Below, in pieces: positions 1 through 42,841 of a DNA stretch of 64,000 nt. The first letter of the stretch is position 1, and every line of letters starts with the position of its first letter. A program made the translations under genes and the position numbers. The stretch lies in the NCBI GenBank assembly GCA_963573385.1, contig CAUYLG010063039.1, forward strand, positions 1 to 64,000. The letters are read 5' to 3'. Source of the stretch: Cacajao melanocephalus (lineage: Eukaryota; Chordata; Mammalia; Primates; Pitheciidae). A model generated the notes under the pieces. The model was given only the letters and a program-made list of their open reading frames with translations. It did not search any database and was not told the origin of the DNA.

Positions 1-664
1 GGGCAGGGTAGGGCCAAAGACTGGTGAGGGGAGGAAGGCAGCTGTGCCAAAGATCTGTCTGCTGAAAAGGTGGGGAGCAGCTACTCCATGTGGCCTGCAG
101 ACCTGCAGGATGGGCGTCGCCTAATTGCTAGTAGAAATGCAGTTTGTCAGGCCTCACCCCAAAGCTGCAGAATCAGAACTGGCAGGGGATTTCTGTCCAC
201 TTTGAAAGTTTGAGAACCTCTGCTCTAGAGCAGATGCAGTTCTTAGAAGCTTGGTTACAACAGAAGCAAGCTGAGGAGGTGCATCCCTATAGCAGAGGAA
301 GAGCAGAGCGCTGCCTAGGGACAAGAAGGGTGCCGATTCCCCCACAACGTTTTGTGTTTGGCTGCCTGCCTAGGCCGGGTCCCAGGCCCGCTGGCTAAGC
401 CTTCCAGCAAGGCTTTGGGCCACAGAGTGGGGTCCCAGTGACCAGTTTCTCACTGAGGAGCCGGAAAGATGCAGAGAGCCACACATCTCACCTCTGAATG
501 AAATCCCTGATGAGGTGTTGTGTGGCGGCTGCCATACATCTTGGTCCTGTTTTCAGATGGCGTTTTGGAGTTTTGGTTTGATTTTATTTTTCCTGAGGAA
601 TTTGCAAATGAGTAACCTTGCTACATTCTTCATAAATAGTGGCACCTGGTAAAGAGGCAGATTG

Positions 665-960
665 AGGCAGGCATGGTGGCCATGCCTATAATCCCAGCAC
701 TTTGGGAGGCCGAGGCAGGCGGATCACCTGAGGTCAGGAGTTTGAGACCAACCTGGCCAACATGGTAAAACCTCGTCTCTACTGAAAAAACAAAAATTAG
801 CTGGGCATGGTAGCACGGGCCTGTGATCTCAGCTACTTGGGAGTCTGAGGCAGGAGAATTGCTTGAACTTGGGAGGCGGAGGTTGTAGTGAGCCGAGACT
901 GCACCACTGCACTCCAGCCTGGGCAGCAGAACAAGACTCTGTCTCAAAAACAAATTTAAA
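665..960 (+). mobile_element. Alu
   Basis: Full-length two-arm Alu with A-rich linker and tail. It is flanked by the perfect 13-bp duplication AAGAGGCAGATTG at 652-664 and 961-973. Confidence 0.95.
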
Positions 961-1525
961 AAGAGGCAGATTGGGATTAATTTGCCTCTGTTCCTCTTCA
1001 GTCCAGCAATACTTTGTTTTCCTCTCACCTGTAAATGTAGAACGTGCTTCAGTTTAGTTCTCAGAAAGCTCAAGAGAGAGCCACACAATTGCTCATACAG
1101 GCCCTGGCGGTTTGAGGAAGGAGGAACAAGATTTGGTTTTATTTCTTTGGCTTTGCCATCTGTGCAGCATGTGGTGTGGGACTCTGGAAGAGCAGTTGCC
1201 CTCAGCATCTGATGAGTCTACCTTTGAAGTCCGGGGTCAGTCAAGCACCAGTTAGATTCCTTTGTTTGTGTCAGCCTGTAGAAAGTGCCACCTTGCCAGA
1301 TGTGTTAGTCTGTCTGCATGGCTGAGGCGTCACCCTAGTTCTGAGTTTTTCGGGGTGGTGTCACCTACAGCTTCTTGCTCTAATTTTTTTTCACTTAAAT
1401 GGAGGACTGAGGATTGTAAATCTTACGCGAATCAGCTGCACTGTGTTTTTACAGCACTCCCCACCTTCTTGGGAGAGTCTTAATTACATGATATTCTACT
1501 AAAGAGACCTAGCTGACTCTCTCTT

Positions 1526-1817
1526 TTTATTTTCTTGAGACAGGGTCTCGCTCTGCCACCCAGGCTAGAGTGCAATGGCACAATCATGGCTCACTGCAGC
1601 CTTGACCTCCCAGGCTCAAGCAATCCTCCCCCCTCAGCCTCCTGAGTAGCTACAACTACAGGTGCCTGCTGCCATGCCTGGCTAATTTTTAAATTTTTTG
1701 TGGAGACAGGGTTTCACCATGCTGCCCAGGCTGGTCTCGAACTCCTAGGCTCAAGCTGTCCTGCCTTAGCCTCCCAAAGTGCTGGGATTACAGTCGTGAG
1801 CCACCGCGCCTGACTGA
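1526..1817 (-). mobile_element. Alu, older subfamily
   Basis: Reverse-oriented Alu beginning with a T-rich tail before GAGACAGGGTCTCGCTCT and ending CACCGCGCCTGAC. The divergence pattern resembles AluJ. Confidence 0.9.
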
Positions 1818-1877
1818 GACCTGCAATTCTTTAGAAGCTTAAAATTATCCTAGGTTTACCATGGAAAGGCCTTCTTA

Positions 1878-2178
1878 GGCCAGGTGTGGTGGCTCAGTGC
1901 CTGTAATCCCAGCACTTTGGGAGGCCAAGGTATGAGGATTGCTTGAGCCCAGCAGTTCAAGACCAGCCTGGACAACAAGGTAAGACCTCCTCTCTACAAA
2001 AATTTAAAAATTAGCCAGATATGGTAGCACATGCCTGTGGTCCCAGTTTCTCAGGAGGCTGAGTGGGAGGATCATTGAGCTTGGAGCTTGAGGCTGCAGT
2101 GAGCCATGATCGTGCCATTGCACTCCAGCCTGGGTGACAGAGCAAGTCCCTGTCTCAAAGATGAAAAAGATAAAAATC
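1878..2178 (+). mobile_element. Alu
   Basis: Two-arm Alu flanked by the 14-bp duplication AAAGGCCTTCTTAG at 1865-1878 and 2179-2192. Confidence 0.93.
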
Positions 2179-2530
2179 AAAGGCCTTCTTAGCACAAGTG
2201 TTTTAGTCTGTATAACAACCGTGAGAGCCTCCAGAGGAACCTTTGATCCCCCCTTCAGATTACGTCTTTTTTCTTTTTAAAGTCATCCCTTTGCCACTTA
2301 TGTCAATGGAAGCAGTATCCTTTCTGCCTCAGCTCAGTGGAATCCAATCTGGCCACACTGTTTTAAAAAGTAACTATCAAAAGGAGGATATGCAGTCACC
2401 TGGTTTCCATGGGTCCTGGAGAGAAGCTTCCCCTTTCTTTTCCCTCTCCCTGGTCTTTGTTTGGTTTAATGTTTTCCAGGTCTCAGTCTCATTTTTCCAA
2501 AGTCCTTCACAGTTGCACTGCATTGCTTAG

Positions 2531-2839
<309 letters not shown>

Positions 2840-3333
2840 AGTTTGGGGTCTTTGATGTTTGATGTCACAGAAAGAATTTTAGGGAAAGAGTGTGCAGAAA
2901 GAAGCCCATTGAAAGTTCAGGGTTTTCTTTAAACTTCCAAATTCTTTTAAAGCAAGTTTCAGGTGTCATCCTTGGTCATGTACAGGTTCATGTTGGCCTT
3001 GAGAGACTTGGCTGCAATCTTGCTGTGCTCTGCAGAGCCGCTTTTCCACCCCTGCTCAGTAGGAGGCACTCAGAGGCCGTTGTAAGGGAGAGGGCAGGCT
3101 GCTTCCCACAGAGCAGGACGAGCAGGACAGGCAGAAGCTGTGATGCTGGCACTGGACTGAGGACAGCACAGGAACCTTGGGCTGCTTCTTAGTGTTGAGG
3201 GCTCCCCACAGTGGGAGTCTAGTAAGAGTGGTTGCTGTTTTCTTAGTGTTTCCTGTAGCTCTACTTTGTCACACCCATCCCACCCCACACACTGCACCTG
3301 TAGCCTGGCTGACTTCTAATTATCCTTCAGGTT

Positions 3334-3365
3334 TTGTCTTTAGATATTTCCTCTGAGAAGTATTT

Positions 3366-3397
<32 letters not shown>

Positions 3398-3470
3398 CCC
3401 CACCCTGTCTTTAGATATTTCCTCTGAGAGGTCTTTACACACACGCATGTGTGCGTGCACACACACATAC
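3334..3470. repeat. (CA)n repeat with duplicated flank
   Basis: The segment TTAGATATTTCCTCTGAGA occurs twice, from about 3341 and about 3412, each time followed by a TTTACA and CA-rich run. The first CA run (about 3365-3397) is uninterrupted; the second is degenerate. This is a roughly 70-bp tandem duplication. Confidence 0.85.
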
Positions 3471-3974
3471 CCTTTGGCACCGTGTACTTCATTCTTGTTT
3501 GCCCTTGTCATGCCAGGTGGTAGGTACTTCCTTGCTCGTGTCTTTGGTGTCTGATGGTGTGGACCTGTGTCTGTTTCATTAGCCAGCCCTGCCACAGAAC
3601 TGGCAGGTTCTAGGATTCAGTGAACACTTGGTGAAGGAGTGATTGAGTGGAAGTGCCTGTTGCATGTAGGACCTAGTAGCCAGCCTAAATCAGAAGATTT
3701 AGCCTTGAGGTTATTTTAGTACAGGAGGGGAGACCATCAGTATTATTGGCCATGGAAATCATTTAGGGGGGAAAAAAAGAAGGTTCTAAAGTGTATAGGA
3801 AAAGGTATAAATTCAATACAAGTTGGGGAATTAGCACCTAGATAAGACTAGAGGGTCTGGCCCTCAGTTTTTTAGGCTCAAAAATTTTTTTTTCATATAC
3901 ATAGCTGTCAGTTGGAAGCAGATTGACTTAAATTCACAAGAACTACTTTATGAATAACCAAATGGTGGGTTTTG

Positions 3975-4245
3975 GCCGGGTGCAGTGACTCATGCCTGTA
4001 ATCCCAGCATTTTGGGAGGCTGAAGTAGGAGGATCACTTGAGTCTAGGAGTTTGACACCAGTCTGGGCAACACTGAGACCTCATCTCTACGAAAAATTAA
4101 AAAACCAAATTAGTTAGGCATGGTCATGCATGCCTGTAAGTCCCAGCCACTCAAGAGGCTGAGATGGGAGGATCATTTGGGCCTAGGACGTTGAGGCTCT
4201 AAATACCACTGCACTCTAGCCTGGGCAACACAGCAAGACCCTGTT
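3975..4245 (+). mobile_element. Alu, old and degraded
   Basis: Starts GGCCGGGTGCAGTGACTCA. It lacks a clear poly(A) tail and part of the right arm. Confidence 0.85.
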
Positions 4246-4672
4246 GTACCTGGTCATGAGTTTCCTAACTAGGGAAGAAAAATATGACCTCTATCCAAGC
4301 AAACCTGTTGGGAAGCCTGATTACCAGTAGAGCAGGCTACTTCCCTGCTGTGTGTCCCAGCACTTGCCAGATTTTGACCCTTAGCATGTGGATCATGACT
4401 CATTTACTTACTATTTCCCCAGAAGATGGTATGTCTTGTGAGGACAGGGACTTGGTCCTTTTTCCTGCTGTACACGAGGGCCTGGCATGGTCACTGAGTC
4501 ACTGGTGCCCAGTTGGTGCTCAGTTATGTGTCTAATGGAAGAGGGTGAGATGGTCAGTGCCAGTGGTGGTATTGTCCGCTGTGGCCTAATGCATCCCTTT
4601 CCACCACACTTACCCCACAGATTCATTCTGGGAAGGTCTAGAGCTGCCTGTTACATGTTAAAATTAAATGTT

Positions 4673-5056
<384 letters not shown>

Positions 5057-5890
5057 CTAGGAACGCTGTTACTGAGTTGGTCCCTTTTGAGGACTTGGTT
5101 TTCCAAAATGCGCTGAACACAGCATTCTTCCCAATGTAAACATGAGTGAGTTTATTGTAGAACCGAAATCATTCCAGGGGCCAGAATTCAGTGGTGAATC
5201 TGTCTGCATTTGTGAGTCCAACTGAATTGTGGATAGGATTGAGGGCTGCGTCGTTGGAGCACTCCCACAGAGGAGCGGCATGTGCTGTAAAGGGAGGGGA
5301 TGTTGTGTCAGAGTGACTTCCCGGCAGCACTGTGTAGACTTGGTGATTCAGCCCAAAGGCACTTGCAGGACTCTAAACACTGAGGGCCTGAGCTGGCAGT
5401 GGCAGTTAACTGGCTCACGCTGCTGAAAGCCAAGGCTGGCAGGGCCACGATGGAGCCTGGCGCCTAGAAGGCATCATCTGGTTCAGAAATGGGCCCAGTA
5501 CCTTGTTGTTGCTGTTGACACAAAAGCAGCCTTGTTGTGACTCCTTACAAACCCATCCAGATTGCTGGGCCTGGGCCAGGGCCCTGACAGCACTTTTTAC
5601 ACCAACCAGGAGGCAGGAAGGCAAATTAGTAAAGATAAATGTTTGTCATTCAGTGACCCAAGAGAGATTTAAATGGATTTCCAAAACACAAACCACCTTG
5701 GATCCCAGTGATTGTCCTGAGGTTTTGCCATGAATTGGCCCTCAGTTAGGGTCTAAGGGTAGCTGGAAAGATGGTTTGCAGTTGCCAAGCACAAAATGTT
5801 CTTCAGATGGAGGGCTCCTAGGGATGGGAGGAATTTGCTCTGTTGAGTTTTGAGCTGAGCCCGTTGCTACCCCGAGGGGGCAAAGGGTGA

Positions 5891-16111
<10,221 letters not shown>

Positions 16112-16291
16112 CTAGACACCAGTGACATTCTGGATAAAGCCACTGAAAAGTCGAACCAGGAAATGGAACCCCACCAGTGTTGGTCCAATTTTCACACACG
16201 TGAGAATCCCTGGCAAAGGGAGCAGAACTGAACCGGCTTTACCAAACCGCCAGCAAACTTGACAATTGTATTGTGATGGCGTGGGCTGCGT

Positions 16292-16299
16292 GACGTCAC
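16292..16299. promoter_or_regulatory. Perfect CRE-like palindrome in the NMT1 3' UTR
   Basis: TGACGTCA within GCGTGACGTCACC, starting at 16291. This is the full CREB/ATF consensus, but it lies in transcribed 3' UTR, so function as an enhancer element is speculative. Confidence 0.4.
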
Positions 16300-16423
16300 C
16301 TCCGGTCATGTCTCTGGTCTCCCTGTTTTCCAGTTAATTACATCCTCATGCAGCCGTGATCAAAGGAATGTAACTGCTGAAAACTAGCTCGTGATTGGCA
16401 TATTATGGAGTTAACGGGTGAAT

Positions 16424-16429
16424 AATAAA
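16424..16429 (+). promoter_or_regulatory. NMT1: Possible proximal NMT1 poly(A) signal
   Basis: AATAAA 313 bases after the stop codon, directly before an AT-rich stretch. It would give a short 3' UTR isoform if used; usage cannot be seen from sequence. Confidence 0.4.
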
Positions 16430-16465
16430 AGTATATATATATTATATATATATAAATATTTTAAA
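16430..16465. repeat. (TA)n microsatellite in the NMT1 3' UTR
   Basis: An alternating TA run interrupted by a TTA, ending in an AAATATTTTAAATAT-like stretch. It is likely length-polymorphic. Confidence 0.85.
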
Positions 16466-19457
16466 TATCTTTCATGTTCCAAATGTACAAGGATGTTTGG
16501 TCTTTAATGAGAAGCTGAATCCAGATCATTCCTCAAAATTGGGACCTGAGGACAGTGGCAGACAGACACATTGGGACAGTTTATTGTTTCCTCCAGAGGA
16601 GACGTTGACTTACCTTGGGGAAAAAGAGGATCTGGAGAACCTCATCCAGTTCCCCTTCTGAATCAGCTGGGATGATTGGCCTTGAGAAGGAAGGGAAGGT
16701 GGACCAGGCTCAGATCTCACGGGATGCCACATGGAGCTCTTGGCTGGGGCTGATCCTGGGCAGGGACTTTTCCTGCAGGACCAGACCTGTCTGCATTCTG
16801 AGACACAGCAATGGGACGGTCTGTGGAGGCAGATCTCATTGATTGAGTCCCTTCTTCCATCTCCTTGGCCTGCTCCCTGTAGGTCATCCTGCCAACTGAT
16901 TTAAAAGGTCTCTTTAGCCAGTTGTTGCCAACCTCATAGGGATGAGTCCCCTGTGAGATTCTGCTTTTCTGCTGCCTGGGATGACTGGCAGTTTGAAGAG
17001 GCCTTTGGACCTCCTTACAGCAGCATCAGGGACCTTTGGAGACCATATCAGTGCAAGCCCTGCTTAGCTCATCTTACAGCAAAGAGCTAGCACCCTGATG
17101 TTCCGGGGTGGCTGGGCAGGAGTGGTGTGGGGCCGATACCCAGATCCCTTCAGCCACCAGCCCCTGGCCTGTGCCTTCCAACCCATCAGCCATTTCTTGT
17201 GCCCCTTTCCAAGACACAGCCTGCAAGTGGCTCTAGGAGTGGTGAACAGAGGCAGATCTGGACTTGGCAGCAGAAATGGTTTCCCATCACCATTGTCTGA
17301 GTCTGATTTTCGCTGATGCTGTTTTGTTGATTTTTGTGGTAGTGATGGTTGTCAGTGCTGCCAGCTTCCCAAAAAGTAATCAAGCCTCTGGTCACATGGC
17401 TGTCGATACAGGCATGCTTCAGTGGTGTTCAGCCAAGTGGCCTGGGCAGAATTGGGCTGTGGAATTATCAGGAACCCACTTCCAGGCTCGGATGTAACTT
17501 TTGCTCTAGAGAGAAGCAAGTGGTGGAGAGGAGGTAGCATCACGTATGGCACGTGGGGTTTCCCTGCTGCTGTCACCTCTCCACTTATATGGGAATGAAG
17601 CCTTAGCCAGGAGGCCAAGCTCAGCTCCGTGCCACTCACCGAAGCCACTCTGCAGGCCAGCAGGGGCTTGTTTCAGGGTATAGGTTTTGGTGTGGCTTGT
17701 CAGAGGCTAATTCTGCAGAGTTCCCAAAACCAGAAGACATCGTATGTTTGGGATGGGGACCGCGCCACCCCTGGGAATGCTGCCCGCTCTCTGCAGAGAC
17801 TGCTGCTAGAGCCAGCAACTGCACTATGGTGGATTCTCATCAGAGGCCTGCAGGGGCCTCCCTTTTCCCGTTGTTCCTGTGCTGCAAACTGCAGGCCCCA
17901 GGAATCATGACTGACGTTTGACTCCTTGACTCCAAGATACCGAGACCAAAGAAGCTGCTGCTCTTAGCAAGATGCGCACTGCGTTCCGCAGACGGGAGGA
18001 GTCGAAGACGCAGGGGCTTGCTTCTCGGCCTCTCAGATAACAGTTGCCGGCGCCTCAGGCCCCAGAGCGGTTCACCCTGTCCAGACCTTTGAGGATAGCA
18101 AAGAACAGAGTGCCCAAGTCTTTCCTACCTTGGGGGAACCTGGGACTTGGAAAGGCTCCCTGTCCTAGTCTTGATGAATTCTGGGCCAGGTCCCAGCTTG
18201 AGCTGCCTCTGAGATTTGGGCTGCGCGGATCTCGAGTGAGCTCTGTTTCGGTTGACCCAGGTCATGGAATGGAAACGGTGAGGCCCTGGTGGCTGTTCTG
18301 GAAGAAAGAAATCTCCTGGCAAGGCCCCAGCATCTCCCTCACCAAAACCAGGTGCCCTGCTCCTTGGACTCTGCTTTATCTTACGGTGAGGACCCTGCCC
18401 AGGTGTGCAGGGGTTGGCTCGAGCTGCTTGCTGCCTGTCTCATTTTTGTCCCAATAGTCCGTGCATTCTTCATTCAACCCCTTCTGGGACTTCAGGCCAG
18501 AGAGCTCAGAGAGCACCATCCCGGAGTCGGGGCCTCCCCGCAGGAGCCCTGCAGTGTGACTGGCTTGAACCAAGCAAAGGAAGGACCCTGAGGCTTTCAC
18601 GCTGACCCTCCTCAAGGAGTCACTGTTGGAAGGCGCCCCCCCCAGGCCTGGCCCCCACCCTCTGCCACCCAGTCCTCCCAGCTGCCATGTTTGGAAGATG
18701 ACTTTTACCTCCTGCCTTTGGATTGACTGCGTTTGACCACAGACTCCAGTCTGTGTGTAGGGAGAGAGCTGATAGGAGGCCTCTGCTCCGGCTCGAGGCC
18801 TGCATCAGCTCATTTCCCCACACATGCCTGTTTCTGAAGAGGCTCCTGGCTTATTTGAAGGCCGGCTCACACCCAGCTACTTGAACACTGGGTTTATGGA
18901 AAATGTCAGGCCTTCCCCACAACTCCCGTCTAACTGCCATCGCCCCCCCTGCTTGCTGGCTCTCGGAAGCCCAGGGGAGTCCCTGTGGTCCTGAATTCTT
19001 TCCCCAAGGACGACCAGCATTTAACCAACCTAAGGGCCCAAGGGCCTTGGACAGCTGCATGGAGCTGCAGTCTAGGAGAGGGAGGGGGACCAGATGTCAG
19101 GTCAGGGGAGGGGCAGGAGTGTCCCCCCAACAGTGCCTACCCACCTGTGAGGCAGCCTTTGACGGCCTGGCCCACCTTCCCCAGAACCAGGGGAGGCCCG
19201 AGGCTTCAGTTTTGCTCTGCTGCAAAATGAAGGCAGGTCTGCAAGCCAGCTGCACCCAGGGAGGCTGTTCAGGACAATTTCAATTCAGTTAAAAAATACT
19301 GACTGGCAGGCAGGTGCCACGTCTGGGAACAGGGAGCAGGGAGCTTCACCTTTTTGTCTTGGCTTTTCTTTGGACTGTGGGGGGGCATCCATTTCCAGGG
19401 TTGGGGAGGAACTACCAAATGCATTGTTGTTCTGCTCAATACATCTCACTTGTTTCT

Positions 19458-19463
19458 AATAAA
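19458..19463 (+). promoter_or_regulatory. NMT1: NMT1 poly(A) signal AATAAA
   Basis: Canonical hexamer. Its distance from the stop codon suits the long NMT1 3' UTR I remember from human. Cleavage is expected about 15-25 bases further on. Confidence 0.7.
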
Positions 19464-21170
19464 GGAAGCAGCTGAACAAACCCTCCGTCCTCCTGGTATT
19501 CCTGGTCAGCAGGTGGCAGTAGAAGAGACGGCGTGCTGGGGCCTGGGCTAGAGCCAGGACAGCAGGGCCCAGCCACCAAGGCCCTCAAGCCCACAGCAAC
19601 AGGCCAGCTTCCAAAAGCCTTCCTTTGGCAAGGCTGCCCTTCTCCAGGGCTGTGTTGTCAGACCTTTCCCACCCGCCAAAGAGGAGCTAGTATTGACCCA
19701 GGTTCACTCCCAAGTTAGAGCAGCAGCCAGGCTTTCAGCCAGCACCCAAGCACCTCGGCACAGGAGCTGGCCCGCCTTCCCACATGGGCGCAGAGCAGCA
19801 CCCGCAGTCTGGGTCAGCGGTGGCTCCTCAGTGGGAGTGCGAGTGCTGCGCCTTCCCACTGTGCCCAGGTGCCACGTCTCCTGCGCTACTGGCCGGGTGG
19901 TCCAGGGGTACATTTTAACATGGCAAGTTGCTGGGCCCCAGTAGCTGTGTTGAAGACTTCCCATTCCCCCTGTTCTTATCCTCCGGAACTTATCCATTCC
20001 CTGACCCCCTGATCTTTTCAGGTCCATGGCTGGTGCCTCCAAGCCCCTTTCCAGGGAAGCTGAGAGGACACAGGGCCTGCCCGACCCCTCTTAGGCCCCC
20101 CAACCCTCCTACCCCAAACCAAGTCACTTGGGCCCCTGTGGCTTATGCCTTCTTTCCTGCCCTTAGCTTTGGGCTGAGAGAACATAGCCCTATGTGTGGT
20201 TTCTACCCATGGGCCTCTGGAGTTAAAAGCTGTGATTTCTGCCTTGCTTCCGCCTCCCAGTTCACTTCCTTAAAGACTCTTGCCCTTGCAAGGCAGTCTT
20301 CCCAGCATGGCCCTCATCCTAGCCTTCGGCCCTTCCTCTTGGTACCAGATACTAAACCAGAGAAGCCAAACAGGATGGGGAGCAGGCCCTGGGTCTGGTG
20401 CTCACCTGACCCAGACCCTTCAACCAGGCCTTGGCCAGAGCTGGCTCTGCAGGGGTCAGGCAATGCTAATGGCTCTTCGTTTGCTGAAACTGGACTTCGC
20501 CTGGTAGCGCCTCCCACCCTGGGGCTGCAGTTTGGCAGCCTGACCCTCCTGACGGCCCTGAGTGCTAGATGCCTGGACTGCGTGGCCCAGCCCATTCCTT
20601 CTGGGCCCTTTTGATGCTGATTATCCTCTTTCAGAGAAACACATTCATGAGACCCAAACGCCAGTCCCAGCATGAAGGAGCAGGGGATGCTGCCACTTTC
20701 CACATTGGTTCTTGGAGTTGCTGGAAGGTGGAGTCTGCCCAGCCCTGTGTTTTAGTTTCTCTGGGGCTTGGGGCCAATTCAAGGCCTATCCCAGCCCAGT
20801 TCCAGGCCACCCTCTGGGGACGGGACTAATGTCAAGTTCTGCCCTTGTCGTGTTGACACTGTTGCCTGGCGGAAACTAAAACTCCAGGCCTCCACGTTGT
20901 CACCCTGCTGTCAGGGTGGATGCAGAATTTTCTCTGGATTGTCATCTGGTGTCCAGTGCACTCTTTCAGCGTCTCCATAGAGGCCTGTAGCATTTCTATA
21001 ATGAAGCATTTCCAGCCTTCATGTAAAAGGCTGGCCGGCTGGGGGAAGGGAAGCCCATGTCCTTGGGATTTGCCCTACTGAGCAGACAGGGGCCTTGAAT
21101 GCAGCTAAGCCTGGAGAGTGACAGTCTGTCTGAGGGTCCCTCAAGACTCCTGTCCCTTCCTTATTAAAGG

Positions 21171-21176
<6 letters not shown>

Positions 21177-21207
<31 letters not shown>
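21177..21207. repeat. (TG)n microsatellite
   Basis: About 14 uninterrupted TG units. Confidence 0.92.
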
Positions 21208-21209
<2 letters not shown>

Positions 21210-21454
21210 AGGGAGGCGGTGACCTTGTGGACTGGTGTCCTCAAGACAGTCTTGTGCTACTTGCAGCAGCTTTAAGCCAGGAGCAGAGGTTGGGCTATTT
21301 TGAGCTGTGGCATCTCCTGCAGCTACCCCCTGGCTGTCTTAGACAAGTCCACACCCTGCTGAGGAAGAGGCCCAAGGGACTCGTCCAGCCCTGTCCCTCC
21401 TCATGGGCCTGTGGGGGTGGCAGCATAGAGGTGCTTGGGGAGTGCTCGGGGTAA

Positions 21455-21474
21455 AATAAACGTGCTTCTTTATT
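21455..21474. promoter_or_regulatory. Facing poly(A) signals on both strands
   Basis: AATAAA on the plus strand (21455-21460) is followed eight bases later by TTTATT (21469-21474), which is AATAAA on the minus strand. The minus signal could end PLCD3 transcripts with a 3' UTR of about 0.95 kb. Usage is inferred only. Confidence 0.45.
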
Positions 21475-21549
21475 TTTTAAACTAGACAGGCTCCTTCTAC
21501 TGTCTTCTCCAGGGCTCTTCTACGACACCATTACAAACCTACTGCCAGG

Positions 21550-21841
21550 CCGGGCAGTGTGTCATGCCTGTAAATCCGAGCACTTTGGGAGGCTGGGGCA
21601 GGAGGATCACTTGAGGTCAGGAGCTTGAGGTGCCTGGGCAATACAGGGAGACCCCCGTCTCTACAAAAAATTTTAAAATTAGCCAAGTGTGGTGGCCTGC
21701 GCCTGTAGTCCCAGCTACTCAGGAGGCTGAGAAGGGAGGATCGCTTGAGCCTGGGAGCTCAAGGCTGCAGTGAGCCACGATTGCAACACTGCACACCAGC
21801 CTGGGTGACAGAGCAAGACCCTGTCTCAAAAAATAAAAACC
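21550..21841 (+). mobile_element. Alu
   Basis: Flanked by AAACCTACTGCCAGG on both sides (21535-21549 and about 21843-21857). Ends TCTCAAAAAATAAAAACC. Confidence 0.92.
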
Positions 21842-22400
21842 AAAACCTACTGCCAGGTTCCCCAGGACTTCATGCCTCAGCGCCCCCTTCTTGCTTTAAG
21901 AAGGGAAGGGGAGCTCAGGTTCTGGAGCTGAAGGGAGGAGTCCAGAAGGCCTAGGGCAAAGGAGCGCTTGGGGGCTGGCTAAGCCCGGGTCGGGGCCGAG
22001 TGGGGTGCCTGCGCTCCTCTGGGGGAAGGAGGCTGGGATGGCCCTCTGGAGGGCAGACAGGGACTGAAGGCCCACAGGTGTCCTGCCTCCCCAAGTCTCC
22101 TGGCAGCAACAGGCTGGGCTCTTAATAAGTCACAATGAGGACAAGAGGAGCTGGGCCATCTCAGGGCCCACTGAAGGGCTGGAGCTCACTGAAGTCACAC
22201 GAGCACCTGTCTATTCTTCAGGAGGGGCCCAGGCAGCCCTCAGCACCCAGGTGAGACCAGCGCCTGGTGAGTGGGCTGAGTGGGCCGAGTAGGCGGGCTG
22301 GGGGGCTGGTACTCCCACCACCTGACTCCAGAGGAGGAGAGGGCTCTGCAGGGGACATGGACTGGCACTCGTGGAACCCCAGGGCAGGTGAGCTGGGCCC

Positions 22401-42260
<19,860 letters not shown>

Positions 42261-42480
42261 GGCTCGGCGAGAGGCCGGGGCCGGGCCCGGGGTCTGCGCG
42301 CGGGAACAGGGCAGCAGGGCGCCGCTCCGGCCCGGCCCCGGCTCTGAGCGCATCGACGGCGAAGAAACTTAGCAGCGCGGGAGGGAGTCGGAGGCGGTGG
42401 CGGGAGGGGAGGGGGGCGGGGCCGGAGGGGCGGGGCCAGGGCTGTGCGGGGGCGGGGCCAGGCCGTGGCCTGGACCTCAG
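42261..42480 (-). promoter_or_regulatory. PLCD3: PLCD3 CpG-island promoter
   Basis: Directly upstream of the PLCD3 start codon. It is very GC-rich, with several GGGGCGGGGCC boxes (Sp1/KLF type) at 42413-42460 and no TATA box. The transcription start is inferred to lie within roughly the first 100-150 bases. Confidence 0.7.
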
Positions 42481-42833
42481 GAGCCTCAGCGCTCGCCTCC
42501 GCCCTTGAGTCCGCCTCCCCTTAGTCCCAGCGAACCTCCGATCTCCGCAGCGACGGTGACCAGAGCCCTCATGCTGCGGGGCTGGGGGTGGGAGCCGGCA
42601 CCGGGGGCGAGGGCAGTCCTCTGGCACAGACACCCTTTCCTTCCCGGGGACCCTAACTTGAGGCGGACACAGGACCCCCTCCTCCTTCCCTTCCGCGTCC
42701 CGGTCGCGCCGCAGGCGATCCAGAACCCAGGAAGGGACGCAGGGCCGGGAGGGACCGCAGAATCCCGGGAGCTGAGCCGCGCGTGGCAGCGCGAACCCAA
42801 AGGGATGGGCGTGTGGGTGGGGGAGGTTGACAG

Positions 42834-42841
42834 TGACGTCA
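42834..42841. promoter_or_regulatory. Perfect CRE palindrome between PLCD3 and ACBD4
   Basis: TGACGTCA inside CAGTGACGTCATAGG, the full CREB/ATF site, in CpG-rich sequence about 570 bases upstream of the PLCD3 start codon. Confidence 0.6.

Larger units (their letters stand above)
16112..19485 (+). other. NMT1: NMT1 3' untranslated region
   Basis: About 3.4 kb of non-coding sequence from the stop codon to the AATAAA at 19458-19463. An earlier AATAAA at 16424-16429, just before a TA repeat, could make a short form. A perfect CRE palindrome lies at 16291-16298. No Alu is visible in this stretch, unlike most of the window, which fits exonic sequence. Confidence 0.75.
19486..22400. other. Convergent NMT1/PLCD3 interval, including PLCD3 3' UTR
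   Basis: No coding exon is recognisable. The sequence closest to 22400 must be PLCD3 3' UTR on the minus strand, but its end is not obvious. Landmarks are a TG repeat at 21177-21207, facing poly(A) signals at 21455-21474 and one Alu at 21550-21841. How far the two 3' UTRs approach or overlap cannot be settled from sequence. Confidence 0.6.
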
